Source: Chitinophagaceae bacterium
GTDB taxonomy: Bacteria; Bacteroidota; Bacteroidia; Chitinophagales; UBA10324
Length of the DNA stretch: 64,000 nt
Assembly: GCA_016717285.1 (NCBI GenBank)
Contig: JADKFU010000004.1
Span: 1,054,001 to 1,118,000 of the forward strand
Reading direction: 5' to 3'
Position numbers and translations under genes: made by a program. This document shows, one piece after another, positions 17,679-27,330 of the stretch (its first letter is position 1; each line of letters starts with the position of its first letter). The notes beneath the pieces were generated by a model. That model was not told the origin of the DNA, searched no databases, and saw nothing but the letters and a program-made list of their open reading frames with translations.

Positions 17679-18647
17679 ATGAAAAGGATCCTGGTTTGGC
17701 TGATTAGTATAGCTGTTTTAAATGTTGCCACATTACTGCAAAGTTGCAATGAGTTTGCAGGCGCAAAAGAAAACGCGAACGAAAAAGTTGTGACTGTTCA
17801 AGAAGTTAAAGATCCGTTTATACTATCGGAAGCTTTTAAGAATTACTGGTATGCAGGCAAAGCTGAATTGTGTTCCTATCAATTAAAGCAGGCGCGTTAT
17901 GGTGAAATACATGAAGGAAATGCAGTCACCATTTTTGTGACTGAAGATTTCTCTCAATCAAAACAGGTGAAGCTGGATCGTCCTGAAGCTGCAGGAGCTG
18001 ATCGACTTCCAGTGATGAAGTTAAACCTGGTGAAGAAATTTAACACCGGAATTTATCCGTACTCGATGATGCTTTCTGTTTTCTCACCGGTTGATCTCTA
18101 TAATTATCCGGAAGCAGTAAAAGTGGCTGCCAATGTGCAGGAATGGTGCGGTATTACTTATATGCAAATGAACAGGCAGAACAATAAATACCATGTTGTT
18201 TCGAATTCATATTTTGAAGATGAAGGCGACCATACAGAAAATTTCGAGGATTGTTTTCCTGAAGATGAATTGTGGAACCTTATCAGAATGGCGCCTGAAA
18301 AATTACCGGTTGGTGAGCAGCATTTATTGCCGGGAAGTTTGTATACGCGGATGACACATATTCCATTAAGTGTTCAGGTAGCCAATTTATCCGTGAAAGA
18401 AAATGGGGATGAAAATATTTATACCATTGATTACGCTGAACAAAAGCATACGTTGAATATTCATTTTGAAAAAGCATTTCCTTATAAAATTACAGGTTGG
18501 GATGAAACCTTTGCAGGCTTTGACGGAAAATTGCTGACCACCACTGCAACACTCAACAAAACTATGATGAGCGATTATTGGGTACATCACAACAATGTGG
18601 ATCGTGTGATGCGGGAACAGTTGGGATTGCCGGTTGACTTTCAGTAA
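17679..18647 (+). CDS. Bacteroidota lipoprotein of the family often labelled septum formation inhibitor Maf
   Basis: 322 residues from ATG 17679, chosen because it gives a proper lipoprotein signal (MKRILVWLISIAVLNVATLLQSC). The in-frame TTG 17625 would place 18 extra residues before it. Conserved-looking blocks are FKNYWYAGKAELCSYQLKQARYGEIHEG (split for reading), IYPYSMMLSVFSPVD, EWCGITYMQMN and SNSYFEDEGDHTENFEDCF. I recognise this as a periplasmic lipoprotein family that databases often name Maf-like without any relation to the Maf nucleotide pyrophosphatase. The actual function is unknown. It is transcribed alone from its own promoter. Confidence 0.75.
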   Translation: MKRILVWLISIAVLNVATLLQSCNEFAGAKENANEKVVTVQEVKDPFILSEAFKNYWYAGKAELCSYQLKQARYGEIHEGNAVTIFVTEDFSQSKQVKLDRPEAAGADRLPVMKLNLVKKFNTGIYPYSMMLSVFSPVDLYNYPEAVKVAANVQEWCGITYMQMNRQNNKYHVVSNSYFEDEGDHTENFEDCFPEDELWNLIRMAPEKLPVGEQHLLPGSLYTRMTHIPLSVQVANLSVKENGDENIYTIDYAEQKHTLNIHFEKAFPYKITGWDETFAGFDGKLLTTTATLNKTMMSDYWVHHNNVDRVMREQLGLPVDFQ

Positions 18648-18674
18648 GGATTGAAAAAAAATCCGGAATCCTTA
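18645..18674 (+). terminator. Possible terminator overlapping the lipoprotein stop codon
   Basis: TAAGGATT (18645-18652, containing the TAA stop) pairs with AATCCTTA (18667-18674) across a 14-base loop, and a T-rich stretch follows. The stem is short, so confidence is modest. Confidence 0.4.
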
Positions 18675-18806
18675 ATTTGTTTATCACTTTCCGGCAAAAA
18701 TATATTTAGGAAATAAATTTTTCGAAAGCCGGAATGAATTTTTTTAAATCATATCATTACGTTAAGATAATAATGATGGAGTCAATGGATTACTTCAGAA
18801 CAGTGT

Positions 18807-20906
18807 TTAACGGAACACCATTATCTTCTTCGTTTCCGAATGATCAGGTGTTTCGAGCCGCAGGAGATAAATGCCAGTATTCACAGCAGCGTGCTGGCCA
18901 TTGTCGGCATTCCAGGATGACTGATAAATGCCTGCAGCCATATCTGCCTCAGCAAGTGTCCTGATCCATCTTCCGGCTACATCATAAATTTTGAGACTGC
19001 ACTTTCCGGGTGTTGTCACCTTCCATTGAATAATCGCAGTTGCAGTTACAGGATTGGGATACGTGAACAAAGCCGCATCCTGCACATTTCCTGATAAGTT
19101 GACGGAATCGGTGGCTACGGTTAATTGAATGCTGTCTTTATAAATGAACACCTGCGGAATAGTGATGATGCCTCCCTGGTACACCTGCATTCCGGATTGA
19201 ATAACTGAATTGTTATGGAGGACATTCCACCATAGCGTGTCGCCAGGTGAAGGTTGGAACACCTGTCTTCTTCTCAAAGTGACATCCGCGGTACAATTAT
19301 CCGGCGCCGGATAAATTGTTTTGTCCTGCTTAATCAGATCTTTCATAAATAGTGTGATCCGCAGGAAGGAAGAATCATCAATGATGTTGTCCTTCCAATC
19401 AAGAAACCCGTTGACGGTGCCATACGCTTCACCATCCGTGGAATGACCATCGCCCGGATCTTCATTGGTGCTGCAATAGGCGAATGCCGGAAATAAAACA
19501 TTCCTTCTGTATTTTAATATATTAAAATTCTCATCGCTCCATACCAATTCAGGGCCACCACCGTGTCCACGTCCATCCCAGAAATAATAACCACCGGTGT
19601 GATTTGCATTTACTGAATTATAGTAATAAGTTTTTTCGGTCCAACCGACTATCGAATCATTCTTGCCATTCACACTGTAGATAACGGGATAATCTTTTTC
19701 ATTGAAATTCTGAAGGAGCCAGTTTCCATCCACCAAATTATAGAACGGGATTCCTAAGTTGCTTGACAGGTTGGTGCTTACCATTCCAAATTTATTGTCC
19801 CCGTTCACACGATTGCTCATTCCGGGATTGAGCGAGCAGACAGGGTTGTAATCATTCTGAAAAGAAAGATCAAAAACGCTGCCGCTCAATTTTATGGCTG
19901 CGATTCGTTCAGGATAAAGCATGGTATAATAAAAAGCACCGATGGAGCCGAGTGAAGTTCCTTCGAGATAAATACGGTTACTATCAACGGGAAGGTTTTT
20001 AATAACCCAGTTAATCAGTTGTGTGATTCGCTGATGACAGAAATTGTAATTGATACCGGAAACAGGAGGCACCAGATTACTATCAGAATTAAAAATGTTA
20101 TAGTTTTCATTGGCTCCCCACCAGCTTGAATTATCTCCGCCCGGAAGAAAATCTTCAGGATTCAGATTGATTTCATCTTCTTTAACATTGAGTACGTTGT
20201 AGAAAAAATCTGCCCCACCTCCATGAAAACGAATTCTGATAGGATGCTGACCTCCGGTAGCGCCATTTCTGTATAGAATAAAATCGTTGGTGATAAATCC
20301 TGCTTCATTCATCAATGGTTGACCGATCGCATACTTGCTGCTTGCGAACGTGGCATAGATTTCAACCTCTTTTTCACTGATCAAACGTTGCTGCTGAAAG
20401 ACAGGTTGCGGTTCCGCCACCTTTTCTGAAACCGGATTTTGTAATGCATTGACGCCAACGGTAATGTCTTTCTGCTCAATGCCATTGTTTACTGTTGTAA
20501 CGGCATAATAATAATTGCCATCCAAAAGAGTAGTTGCCACAAATAATCCGGTTGACTTGGTGAGCGGAGCGGATCCTGAGTCAATCACTAAAAAGTGCAC
20601 TATTCCATCATGCTTTGAGAGGTTGTGATCCTTAGAAGATTCTGAATTCGTCCAACCCAGATATTCGCACGCTGCAAGCTGATCGGTGTTGGTGATGGGA
20701 AGGTTGGAACGATATACTTTATAATATACGAGCGAATCTTCAATATTCTGCCAGGTTAAAAACACCTGTCCATTGCGATAAAATCCGGAAAGATTAGTAA
20801 CTGATAATGGCTGCGCTATAACAGAGGCAGAAAACATAACTAATAATAATATCCATGAGGCCCGGAACAAAATGGTGAAATTTCTCCGGCTAAAAATCAC
20901 TCTCAT
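18807..20906 (-). CDS. T9SS-secreted alpha/beta-hydrolase (esterase/peptidase-like) with FN3-like domain
   Basis: 699 residues from ATG 20904-20906 (MRVIFSRRN); a TTG nine codons earlier is the alternative. A signal peptide ending ASVIAQ is followed by a fibronectin-III-like region (residues about 35-150) and an alpha/beta-hydrolase domain (about 200-470). The nucleophile motif is YLEGTSLGSIGAFY (GxSxG, S318), with VNGKNDSIVGW as a candidate Asp region and GRGHGGG as a candidate His region. The C-terminal T9SS sorting domain reads YPNPVTATAIIQW...LKIYDVAGRWIRTL...GIYLLRLETPDHSETKKIMVFR. It is likely a secreted esterase or polysaccharide-active hydrolase. The substrate is unknown. Confidence 0.82.
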   Translation of the reverse strand: MRVIFSRRNFTILFRASWILLLVMFSASVIAQPLSVTNLSGFYRNGQVFLTWQNIEDSLVYYKVYRSNLPITNTDQLAACEYLGWTNSESSKDHNLSKHDGIVHFLVIDSGSAPLTKSTGLFVATTLLDGNYYYAVTTVNNGIEQKDITVGVNALQNPVSEKVAEPQPVFQQQRLISEKEVEIYATFASSKYAIGQPLMNEAGFITNDFILYRNGATGGQHPIRIRFHGGGADFFYNVLNVKEDEINLNPEDFLPGGDNSSWWGANENYNIFNSDSNLVPPVSGINYNFCHQRITQLINWVIKNLPVDSNRIYLEGTSLGSIGAFYYTMLYPERIAAIKLSGSVFDLSFQNDYNPVCSLNPGMSNRVNGDNKFGMVSTNLSSNLGIPFYNLVDGNWLLQNFNEKDYPVIYSVNGKNDSIVGWTEKTYYYNSVNANHTGGYYFWDGRGHGGGPELVWSDENFNILKYRRNVLFPAFAYCSTNEDPGDGHSTDGEAYGTVNGFLDWKDNIIDDSSFLRITLFMKDLIKQDKTIYPAPDNCTADVTLRRRQVFQPSPGDTLWWNVLHNNSVIQSGMQVYQGGIITIPQVFIYKDSIQLTVATDSVNLSGNVQDAALFTYPNPVTATAIIQWKVTTPGKCSLKIYDVAGRWIRTLAEADMAAGIYQSSWNADNGQHAAVNTGIYLLRLETPDHSETKKIMVFR

Positions 20907-20961
20907 TGTTGAAGGAACATTTTGCTGCAGCAATTAAAATTTGAAAGACGAACTCATTAAC

Positions 20962-20994
20962 CAAAAATATGCCATACATGCTGACACAGGTCAA
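20962..20994 (-). promoter_or_regulatory. Promoter of the secreted hydrolase gene
   Basis: On the minus strand TATTTTTG (20962-20969) matches TAnnTTTG exactly, with TTG (20992-20994) 22 bases upstream. The predicted leader is about 50 bases to ATG 20906. Confidence 0.5.
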
Positions 20995-21072
20995 TGAACA
21001 CAACATTCACCGGATCGTTTCTATAATGATGCGAATTGTGACCTCCGTATTTATAAATCTAGTGAAATTCCC

Positions 21073-21101
21073 AAAAAAAATGGACGGCACTGGCCGTCCA
21101 T
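21073..21101 (-). terminator. Rho-independent terminator of the OmpA/TSP3 gene
   Basis: A 9-bp stem ATGGACGGC (21080-21088) pairs with GCCGTCCAT (21093-21101) around a 4-base loop. On the minus strand it is followed by eight T (complement of 21073-21080). It lies 22 bases past the stop codon at 21124. Confidence 0.85.
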
Positions 21102-21123
21102 CTCCTTTCAAAAACTCCGGTGT

Positions 21124-23403
21124 TTAATTCACCAGCTTGATCTCAACCCTCCTGTTCTTTGCCCGGCCGGCAGCAGTTTTATTCGTTGTAACCGGTTTGT
21201 CTATACCATAACCTTCCGAAGAAAGCCGCTCAGCACTGATTCCTTTAGAAACAAAATAAGCCTTTACAGCAGCAGCACGTTTTTTCGATAAGGCAAGATT
21301 GGTGGCCACACTTCCCGTATTGTCCGTATATCCTTCGATGTTCCATTTTGTATAACTGTATTGTCCCATGATCTCAGCAATCAAATCAAGCACTTCTGTA
21401 GAAGAACCTTTGATCTTATCACTTCCTGTTTCAAACGTGATGGATTTTGAACTGAGCTTAACCTTCGACAGTTCATCTTCGCGCAAGCCAGGACAGCCTT
21501 TATTTTCTACCCTGCCAGCAACATCCGGGCAGTTATCCCTGAAGTCAGGCACCATGTCACCATCGCGGTCAGGACAACCATTGGTAGAAAGCGGACCAGC
21601 TTCATTTATACAGGAATCCAATTTGTCGGTTATGCCATCTCCATCTGTATCCGGACAACCGTGAAACTGTAACGTGCCAGCCACATACGGGCACTCATCT
21701 TCAAAATCAGGAATGCCATCAGCATCACCATCCGGGCAGCCATCAAATTGCGGGAGACCTGCCTGATCAGGGCATTTATCTTTAGCATCAGTAATGCCAT
21801 CGCCATCTTTATCAGGACAACCGTTCAGGGCAATTACACCTTTTACATCCGGACAATTATCCCTGGAATCTTCCACGCCATCTCTATCGCGGTCAGGACA
21901 ACCCATTAAAGTAACGGAACCCGGCACCTCAGGACAATGATCCTTCGCATCAGATACCAAATCCTTGTCAACATCTTTCATTTTATGACTCGGAATATTC
22001 ACCTTAATGCCACCGTAGATATCAGCACCTTCCATATCATTCAAAGCGAGCAAAGAACCTATTTCATCAGTACCCACAAATACGGGTCCTGCACGCAAGG
22101 CAAAGCCAATTCTTGCTTTTGTATGTCCATAATTTTCTACGGAAAGCGGCACAGCCACCTCAAACCATTTATGCTCATAACGCGGCGTAAGCGAATAAAT
22201 ATCCGGTCGAACAATACCCTGATCGCTGCTATGTCCAAATCCTGTGATAATAGTAGCATTCACAAAAAAATTGTGGTAAATATTCCAGTCAACCTGCAGA
22301 CTAAAGGCCGCCGGCAATGTCATTTTAAAATTATCATCAACAAACGAGGCCGTAGAGTCACCATAAAAAACATAGCTCAGACTTTTGTCAAAGTCAATGT
22401 TATTATTATAATGTTCACCTTTCCATTCAGGATATGCAGCACTGCCTGTTTCGAGGTGGTATGTATTGGAAGTCTTGTTGAATTTTATGGTTCCCATATC
22501 AATCAATGATGCGCCGATGCGGAGCTTATACTTATTCTTATCCGGATCAGCCCATTTCTGCTGGTCCATTTCATACGTCCACTGAGAAGAATCGCGCAGC
22601 CATTCATACGTAAAGCCAATATCCCATCCAAAGCCACCACCATGTTTAAGATCTTTGTAACTATGTATAGGATCATAAGAATTAAAATCGGTACGGCCAT
22701 AATCAAAAGATGTAGGACCGAACAGAATCGTATCTGGTCCGGTAACATTGTAAGTAACATCTCCGTTTTTCAAATAGCCACCGCCAAAGCCGTCCACAAT
22801 CTTAAGGGTAATGCCACCTTTCAATTCATGTTTTCCTTTCTCATAAACGATGATCCCATAGTTCAAACCATATTCTGCCCAGGCAAGAACATTCATTTGC
22901 ATATTATCTGTAGTCCAGTAATTATTGTACAACGATTCATCCCGCAATTCCTGGTAAGCATTTTCAGCTACGTGTGCGGCAATGTTATCCATTGTCATAA
23001 ACATTTTTGCTCCTGTGGTGAAACCGAGGCTGTGTCGTCCTGCAAAATTGATCATGAAAGAGGGACCCATGCCTTCTGTAGAGGCTGTTAAACTTTGCGG
23101 GTCATTCGGATCATTCGGATCCCACCGTGTAAGAAACTCCTTGTTCTTCAAAATGTCAACGATGTTCCCGAAACCAAAAAATGTCAGGTCATCTTTTGGG
23201 ATGTATAAATAAGTATTGTCGAATGACGCACCACCACTGAGCAAGTTGATATCGAACTTAAGTTTTGAATCCACAAAGGAACTTGGATTGAGTTGAACGC
23301 CGATGGTGCCGGCATAATTGCTGTTCATGATTCCAAGGTATTCCTGCGCTTGAACGGGAAGGTAAAGACAACCAAAAAGTAGTAGCAGTAAGGTTCTTTT
23401 CAT
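21124..23403 (-). CDS. OmpA-family outer-membrane protein with DUF5723-like barrel and TSP3 repeats
   Basis: 759 residues. A signal peptide (about 1-19, ending PVQAQ) precedes a beta-barrel/DUF5723-like domain to about residue 475 (EYLGIMNSNYAGTIGVQLNPS at the start). Six calcium-binding thrombospondin type-3 repeats follow at about 480-645, with the pattern CPDxDGDGIxDxxDxCP...G. The OmpA C-terminal peptidoglycan-binding domain is at about 650-759 (FETGSDKI...IEGYTDNTGSVATNLALSKKRA...GRAKNRRVEIKLVN). It anchors the outer membrane to peptidoglycan; the TSP3 rod probably spans the periplasm. A strong terminator follows, so it is monocistronic. Confidence 0.9.
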   Translation of the reverse strand: MKRTLLLLLFGCLYLPVQAQEYLGIMNSNYAGTIGVQLNPSSFVDSKLKFDINLLSGGASFDNTYLYIPKDDLTFFGFGNIVDILKNKEFLTRWDPNDPNDPQSLTASTEGMGPSFMINFAGRHSLGFTTGAKMFMTMDNIAAHVAENAYQELRDESLYNNYWTTDNMQMNVLAWAEYGLNYGIIVYEKGKHELKGGITLKIVDGFGGGYLKNGDVTYNVTGPDTILFGPTSFDYGRTDFNSYDPIHSYKDLKHGGGFGWDIGFTYEWLRDSSQWTYEMDQQKWADPDKNKYKLRIGASLIDMGTIKFNKTSNTYHLETGSAAYPEWKGEHYNNNIDFDKSLSYVFYGDSTASFVDDNFKMTLPAAFSLQVDWNIYHNFFVNATIITGFGHSSDQGIVRPDIYSLTPRYEHKWFEVAVPLSVENYGHTKARIGFALRAGPVFVGTDEIGSLLALNDMEGADIYGGIKVNIPSHKMKDVDKDLVSDAKDHCPEVPGSVTLMGCPDRDRDGVEDSRDNCPDVKGVIALNGCPDKDGDGITDAKDKCPDQAGLPQFDGCPDGDADGIPDFEDECPYVAGTLQFHGCPDTDGDGITDKLDSCINEAGPLSTNGCPDRDGDMVPDFRDNCPDVAGRVENKGCPGLREDELSKVKLSSKSITFETGSDKIKGSSTEVLDLIAEIMGQYSYTKWNIEGYTDNTGSVATNLALSKKRAAAVKAYFVSKGISAERLSSEGYGIDKPVTTNKTAAGRAKNRRVEIKLVN

Positions 23404-23704
23404 GGATTTCGACTTGATTCTGAAAGAGGTGTTTTTCAGCGATGGCTAAAGATGAAGAATAAAAGCCCGCTGTATAAATTTTTTATCTATTCGTTATTCA
23501 CACCTGCTCTCAAAAGTGTATACAAATGCGTTGCAACGCACCATTCAGTTGGTAAATGCATGTTTTAAACCAATAGGGTGCCTATCAAATTGAGACGGCG
23601 AAAACTACCAGTTCTTTTTTCTGTTGCTTTATATATCTGCAATAGAAATATTAATCGATTCATAACCGTACAGCGTTTTAACTGTTGATTGCTATTCAAT
23701 TAGT
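23404..23704. other. Intergenic stretch between the OmpA and substrate-binding protein genes
   Basis: About 300 bases. Upstream of the OmpA gene I find no exact TAnnTTTG box, and no gene or clear repeat is supported. Confidence 0.4.
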
Positions 23705-25561
23705 TTATTGGGCATCTGCCACAACAGGCGCAACACCACCTGACAACAGCATTAAATTATTAGGAATGAAGGAAGGCAGTTCCGAAGTAGTAATTACATT
23801 GCCAAACCTTTTATGAATCACCACTTTCCGGTCTGGGCTATAGAGGAAAACATAAGGTTGCGCATCATACACCAATTGCTGCAGCCTTTGCACCATCGGA
23901 ATCCGCTGTGCTTCATTTAATGTATTGGAGATAGAATCTATCAGTGCATCGCTGGCCGCATTTCCGAAACCGGTGTAGTTGCTTCCTTTTGTCGCCCATG
24001 CATTGGTTGACCACAACTGACTGAAGTCTTCCGGCATCGAAGAAAATGCCCAACTCGAAAGCTCCAGGTCAAAATCATGATCTGTAATCATTTGCCGGAG
24101 CACACCTGTTTCAACCGGACGTGGAATAATTTTGACACCTGCCGGATAGGCACCTTCCGCAATAATATTCGTCATCTCCTTTACCATATTGCCCTGCACG
24201 AAATTGAGCAGTTCCAGTTGCAATGGAATGCGCTCGCCGTCTATAACCTTATCGCGGATGTTGTCTCCGTCAGAATCTGTCCATCCTGCTTCTTCCAATA
24301 GTTTGGATGCTGCCGCCACATCATAAGGTATAGGTTTTAGCGTCGCATTGTATTCCGGTTTCAAAGGAGAAACCATGCTGGTCCAGCGACGCGCTCTACC
24401 CATGGCAATCACTTCTATTAACCGGTCGACAGGAACCAGTAATGCAATGGCGCGACGCACACGCACATCGTCGAGTATTTTTTTATGCTTCACACCATCA
24501 GGCCGCATGTTCATGCCGATATACGTGAAGTTGTAACTGTTGAGAAACACAGAGTTGTAATTGCGGTTGAAAAGACTATCACGCTGAAGTTCGAGCAATG
24601 TTCTGCTGGTGAGCGCAGTGGAAGCATCCATCGATTGCGACTTAAACTCCAGCATGCCTGCATTTTCATCTTTTACGGTTTTAAAAATAATTTCCTGAGG
24701 AAAAGCATGCAGGTAGATGTTCTCGTTCTTAAGATGATCTGTCCAGTGGTTGGATTTTTTTTCCAGTGTTATGGTGTTTCCGCTTTCCCAGCTCTTCACG
24801 CTGTAAGCACCGCAGCCATAAAAATAATGCAGGTCGTTGCCATACTTTCCATCGTTGAAATTGGCAGCCCATTTTTTTACTGCGGGAACCTGGTCTGCAT
24901 TAAAACCGGGATCATCCATCTGCTCTATCGTCATCTGACCCAAATTATTTTCAGGATCAAAAAAATGGCGGCTTAAAACCGGAAAGTCAGTCACCATGCT
25001 GATAGCCTGCAGATATTTTCTTTTCATCACCATCGTAAACTTTTTCGGATTGGTTGCATCCTGCAAAATGGTTTTGAGGTTATCAGTGACGGACTTACGC
25101 TGCGGATTATCTGTTAATGGACATTTACTGGCTTTAAAAGTAAATACTACATCATCGCTTGTTACCGCGCTGCCATCATCCCAAACTGCTTCATCGAGTA
25201 ATGTATAGGTATACTGTAATTCATCTTCGCTCACTTCAGGCAACGACTTTGCAAGACAAGGTGCGAGCTTTGTTGCAACCAAATCAACAGTCAGCAATGT
25301 GGGATGCGTTAGACTCAGAATTACTTTTGCATTCTGAAAAGTAAAATTGGCAGGATGTATATATCCCGGATCAGAAAGCGCATGAATCACAAGCACATTC
25401 TGCTTCGACCAGTCATCCATCATCACTTCCGCATCCGGTAAAATGGCATAACCATCCGTCCTCTTTATAGCCAGCGCTTCATTTTTACCCTGGTTTCCGC
25501 TTGAACAACCTTGTATCAAAAACGTCATCAGCAATAAAAAATAACGGTAATTTTTTTTCAT
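23705..25561 (-). CDS. ABC-transporter substrate-binding lipoprotein, family 5 (peptide type)
   Basis: 618 residues from ATG 25559-25561 (MKKNYRYFLLLMTFLIQGCSS), chosen because it gives a lipoprotein signal with lipobox LIQGC; an in-frame ATG lies 11 codons upstream (25594). The SBP_bac_5 fold is visible in PTLLTVDLVATKLAPCLAKSL, split here as the N-lobe entry, WDDGSAVTSDDVVFTFKA, the hinge region GCGAYSVKSWESGNTITLEKKSNHW, RVRRAIALLVPVDRLIEV and AYPAGVKIIPRPVE. Such proteins deliver peptides or other solutes to ABC permeases. No permease or ATPase gene is adjacent, so it is an orphan here. It may work with a distant permease or bind a signal ligand. Confidence 0.87.
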   Translation of the reverse strand: MKKNYRYFLLLMTFLIQGCSSGNQGKNEALAIKRTDGYAILPDAEVMMDDWSKQNVLVIHALSDPGYIHPANFTFQNAKVILSLTHPTLLTVDLVATKLAPCLAKSLPEVSEDELQYTYTLLDEAVWDDGSAVTSDDVVFTFKASKCPLTDNPQRKSVTDNLKTILQDATNPKKFTMVMKRKYLQAISMVTDFPVLSRHFFDPENNLGQMTIEQMDDPGFNADQVPAVKKWAANFNDGKYGNDLHYFYGCGAYSVKSWESGNTITLEKKSNHWTDHLKNENIYLHAFPQEIIFKTVKDENAGMLEFKSQSMDASTALTSRTLLELQRDSLFNRNYNSVFLNSYNFTYIGMNMRPDGVKHKKILDDVRVRRAIALLVPVDRLIEVIAMGRARRWTSMVSPLKPEYNATLKPIPYDVAAASKLLEEAGWTDSDGDNIRDKVIDGERIPLQLELLNFVQGNMVKEMTNIIAEGAYPAGVKIIPRPVETGVLRQMITDHDFDLELSSWAFSSMPEDFSQLWSTNAWATKGSNYTGFGNAASDALIDSISNTLNEAQRIPMVQRLQQLVYDAQPYVFLYSPDRKVVIHKRFGNVITTSELPSFIPNNLMLLSGGVAPVVADAQ

Positions 25562-25637
25562 GAGACTGTGATTTGCAAAAATGAATTTAGACATTAATCG
25601 GGTATGTTACAGGGCAAAATTGTTAAATTGTTAAATT

Positions 25638-25698
25638 GTTGCGGCGAAGCCGGTGAAGGGTTGGATGGTTAAATAGTGAATGGTTGCGGCGAAGCCGG
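25638..25698. repeat. Pair of 16-bp direct repeats in an intergenic AT-rich repeat
   Basis: GTTGCGGCGAAGCCGG occurs exactly at 25638-25653 and 25683-25698, preceded by iterated TTAAATTG units. A related phrase, GGCTGTGACAAAGCCG, occurs near 45353. The core can pair (CGGC/GCCG), suggesting a short dispersed palindromic element. Confidence 0.6.
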
Positions 25699-25789
25699 AG
25701 GGTAGTTGTTGCGCGACTTGTAATTCTCGTCCCCACAACTTCTTTCCATTTCAATTGTATACTGATCCATTCATCACCACCTTTGATAC

Positions 25790-26692
25790 ATGAAGACCAT
25801 ACTCATCACCGGCGGCTCCGGATTAATTGGAAACCATTTAACACAATTGTTGCGGCAGGAAGGTTACGGTGTCATACATCTTAGCAGGAAAAAAGGAAGC
25901 AGTAACGTCACAACGTATGAATGGAATCCGGATGCCGGCGAAATAGATGATGCAGCAATCGCGAATGCAGACTACATCATTCATCTCGCAGGTGCCAACG
26001 TAGCTGAACACCGCTGGACGAAAAAATACAAAGCGGAGATCCTGCGAAGCCGCACACAAAGTGCTGCATTAATTTATGCCGCGCTTGAACGCACACCGAA
26101 TAAAGTTCAGGCCATCATTTCCGCATCTGCCATCGGTTATTATGGAGACCGTGGTGATGAATGGTTGCAGGAAGATGCACCACCTGCTAATGATTTTTTA
26201 GCCACCACCTGCTTGCAATGGGAAGCTGCTGTAAACAAAATAAGTGCATTGAACAAAAGAATAGTGATCCTGCGCACCGGCATCGTACTTAGCAAAGATG
26301 GTGGCGCATTGCCTCCTTTGGTACAACCCATTAGGTTCGGCATCGCGCCCATTTTCGGAAACGGCCAGCAATATTATCCCTGGATACATATCGATGATCT
26401 TTGCAGGATGTACCTGCATGCCATCAACAATGAAACAATGCGCGGCGCTTACAATGCAGTAGCACCAACACCGGAACGTTTTTATGCATTGATGAATACC
26501 ATTGCAAAAGTGATGCACCGAAAAAAGTTGAATATTCCCCTACCGATGTTTGCGTTGGAAATGGTGTTGGGGGAGTTTGTTAAATCACTTGCGATGAGCA
26601 CGAGATGTTCGGCGGATAAAATGGTGGGGAGTGGGTTTGAGTTTCGGTATCGTGAGTTGGAAGCGGCTTTGAAAGCATTGGTTGGGAAATAG
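25790..26692 (+). CDS. TIGR01777-family NAD-dependent epimerase/dehydratase-like protein
   Basis: 300 residues of the extended SDR fold. The Rossmann motif TGGSGLIG is at residues 7-14, followed by IIHLAGANVAEHRWTKKYK, the active-site region SASAIGYYGDRGDEWLQEDA (split from the next), CLQWEAA, IVILRTGIVLSKDGGALPP, YPWIHIDDLCRMYLHAI and the C-terminal DUF1731-like segment. This matches the TIGR01777/YfcH family in length and motif order. The substrate is unknown. It is followed by the YdeI-like gene after 21 bases, probably on the same transcript. Confidence 0.9.
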   Translation: MKTILITGGSGLIGNHLTQLLRQEGYGVIHLSRKKGSSNVTTYEWNPDAGEIDDAAIANADYIIHLAGANVAEHRWTKKYKAEILRSRTQSAALIYAALERTPNKVQAIISASAIGYYGDRGDEWLQEDAPPANDFLATTCLQWEAAVNKISALNKRIVILRTGIVLSKDGGALPPLVQPIRFGIAPIFGNGQQYYPWIHIDDLCRMYLHAINNETMRGAYNAVAPTPERFYALMNTIAKVMHRKKLNIPLPMFALEMVLGEFVKSLAMSTRCSADKMVGSGFEFRYRELEAALKALVGK

Positions 26693-26713
26693 TACTGAGT
26701 TAAATTAATAGCT

Positions 26714-27295
26714 GTGACGGTAAAACCAGATTCACCCATTCTATCATTCACCACTATAAAGGAGTGGACTTCCTGGTTGGCCAAGCATCATGCAACATCA
26801 ACAGGAATCTGGATACGGCTTTTCAAAAAAAATGCTGGTGTTTTAACAATCACCTATCCGGAGGCACTAGATGTTGCATTGTGTTATGGATGGATTGACG
26901 GGCAAAAAAAGCCGTACGATGCAGCATCATGGCTTCAGAAATTCACACCCCGAAGGCCTAAAAGCATCTGGTCTAAAAGAAACCGTGAGCATATAGCACG
27001 CCTTGAAGCAGCAGGGAAAATGAAAGCAGCAGGTATGAAACAAGTGGAGGCAGCTAAAGCAGATGGAAGGTGGGAACAGGCGTATGATTCGCCAGGTAAT
27101 ATGGTGGTGCCCGCTGACTTCCTGGAAAGATTGGCTAAGCATAAAAAAGCGGAAGCCTTTTTCAAAACACTTAACAAAACAAATACCTACGCTATTGTAT
27201 GGCGACTGCAAACCGCCAAAAAACCTGAAACAAGAGAGAGGAAAATGAAGGTGATTCTTGAGAAGTTAAAAAAAGGAGAAAAATTTCATCCGTGA
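26714..27295 (+). CDS. YdeI/OmpD-associated family protein
   Basis: 193 residues from a GTG start (26714-26716); no ATG is available nearby. Family signatures are W..WL..HH..S.GIW, the central ITYPEALDVALCYGWIDGQ, SWLQKFTPRRPKSIWSKRN and the C-terminal helical hairpin ending in the ERKMKVILEKLKKGEK pattern typical of the DUF1905/YdhG-related YdeI group. Members are associated with antimicrobial or bacteriocin protection in annotation, but the molecular function is not established. It is co-directional with the epimerase gene 21 bases upstream. Confidence 0.85.
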   Translation: MTVKPDSPILSFTTIKEWTSWLAKHHATSTGIWIRLFKKNAGVLTITYPEALDVALCYGWIDGQKKPYDAASWLQKFTPRRPKSIWSKRNREHIARLEAAGKMKAAGMKQVEAAKADGRWEQAYDSPGNMVVPADFLERLAKHKKAEAFFKTLNKTNTYAIVWRLQTAKKPETRERKMKVILEKLKKGEKFHP

Positions 27296-27330
27296 ATTAA
27301 GGAATAAGTGCCATTTACTCCTTCCGTGAG

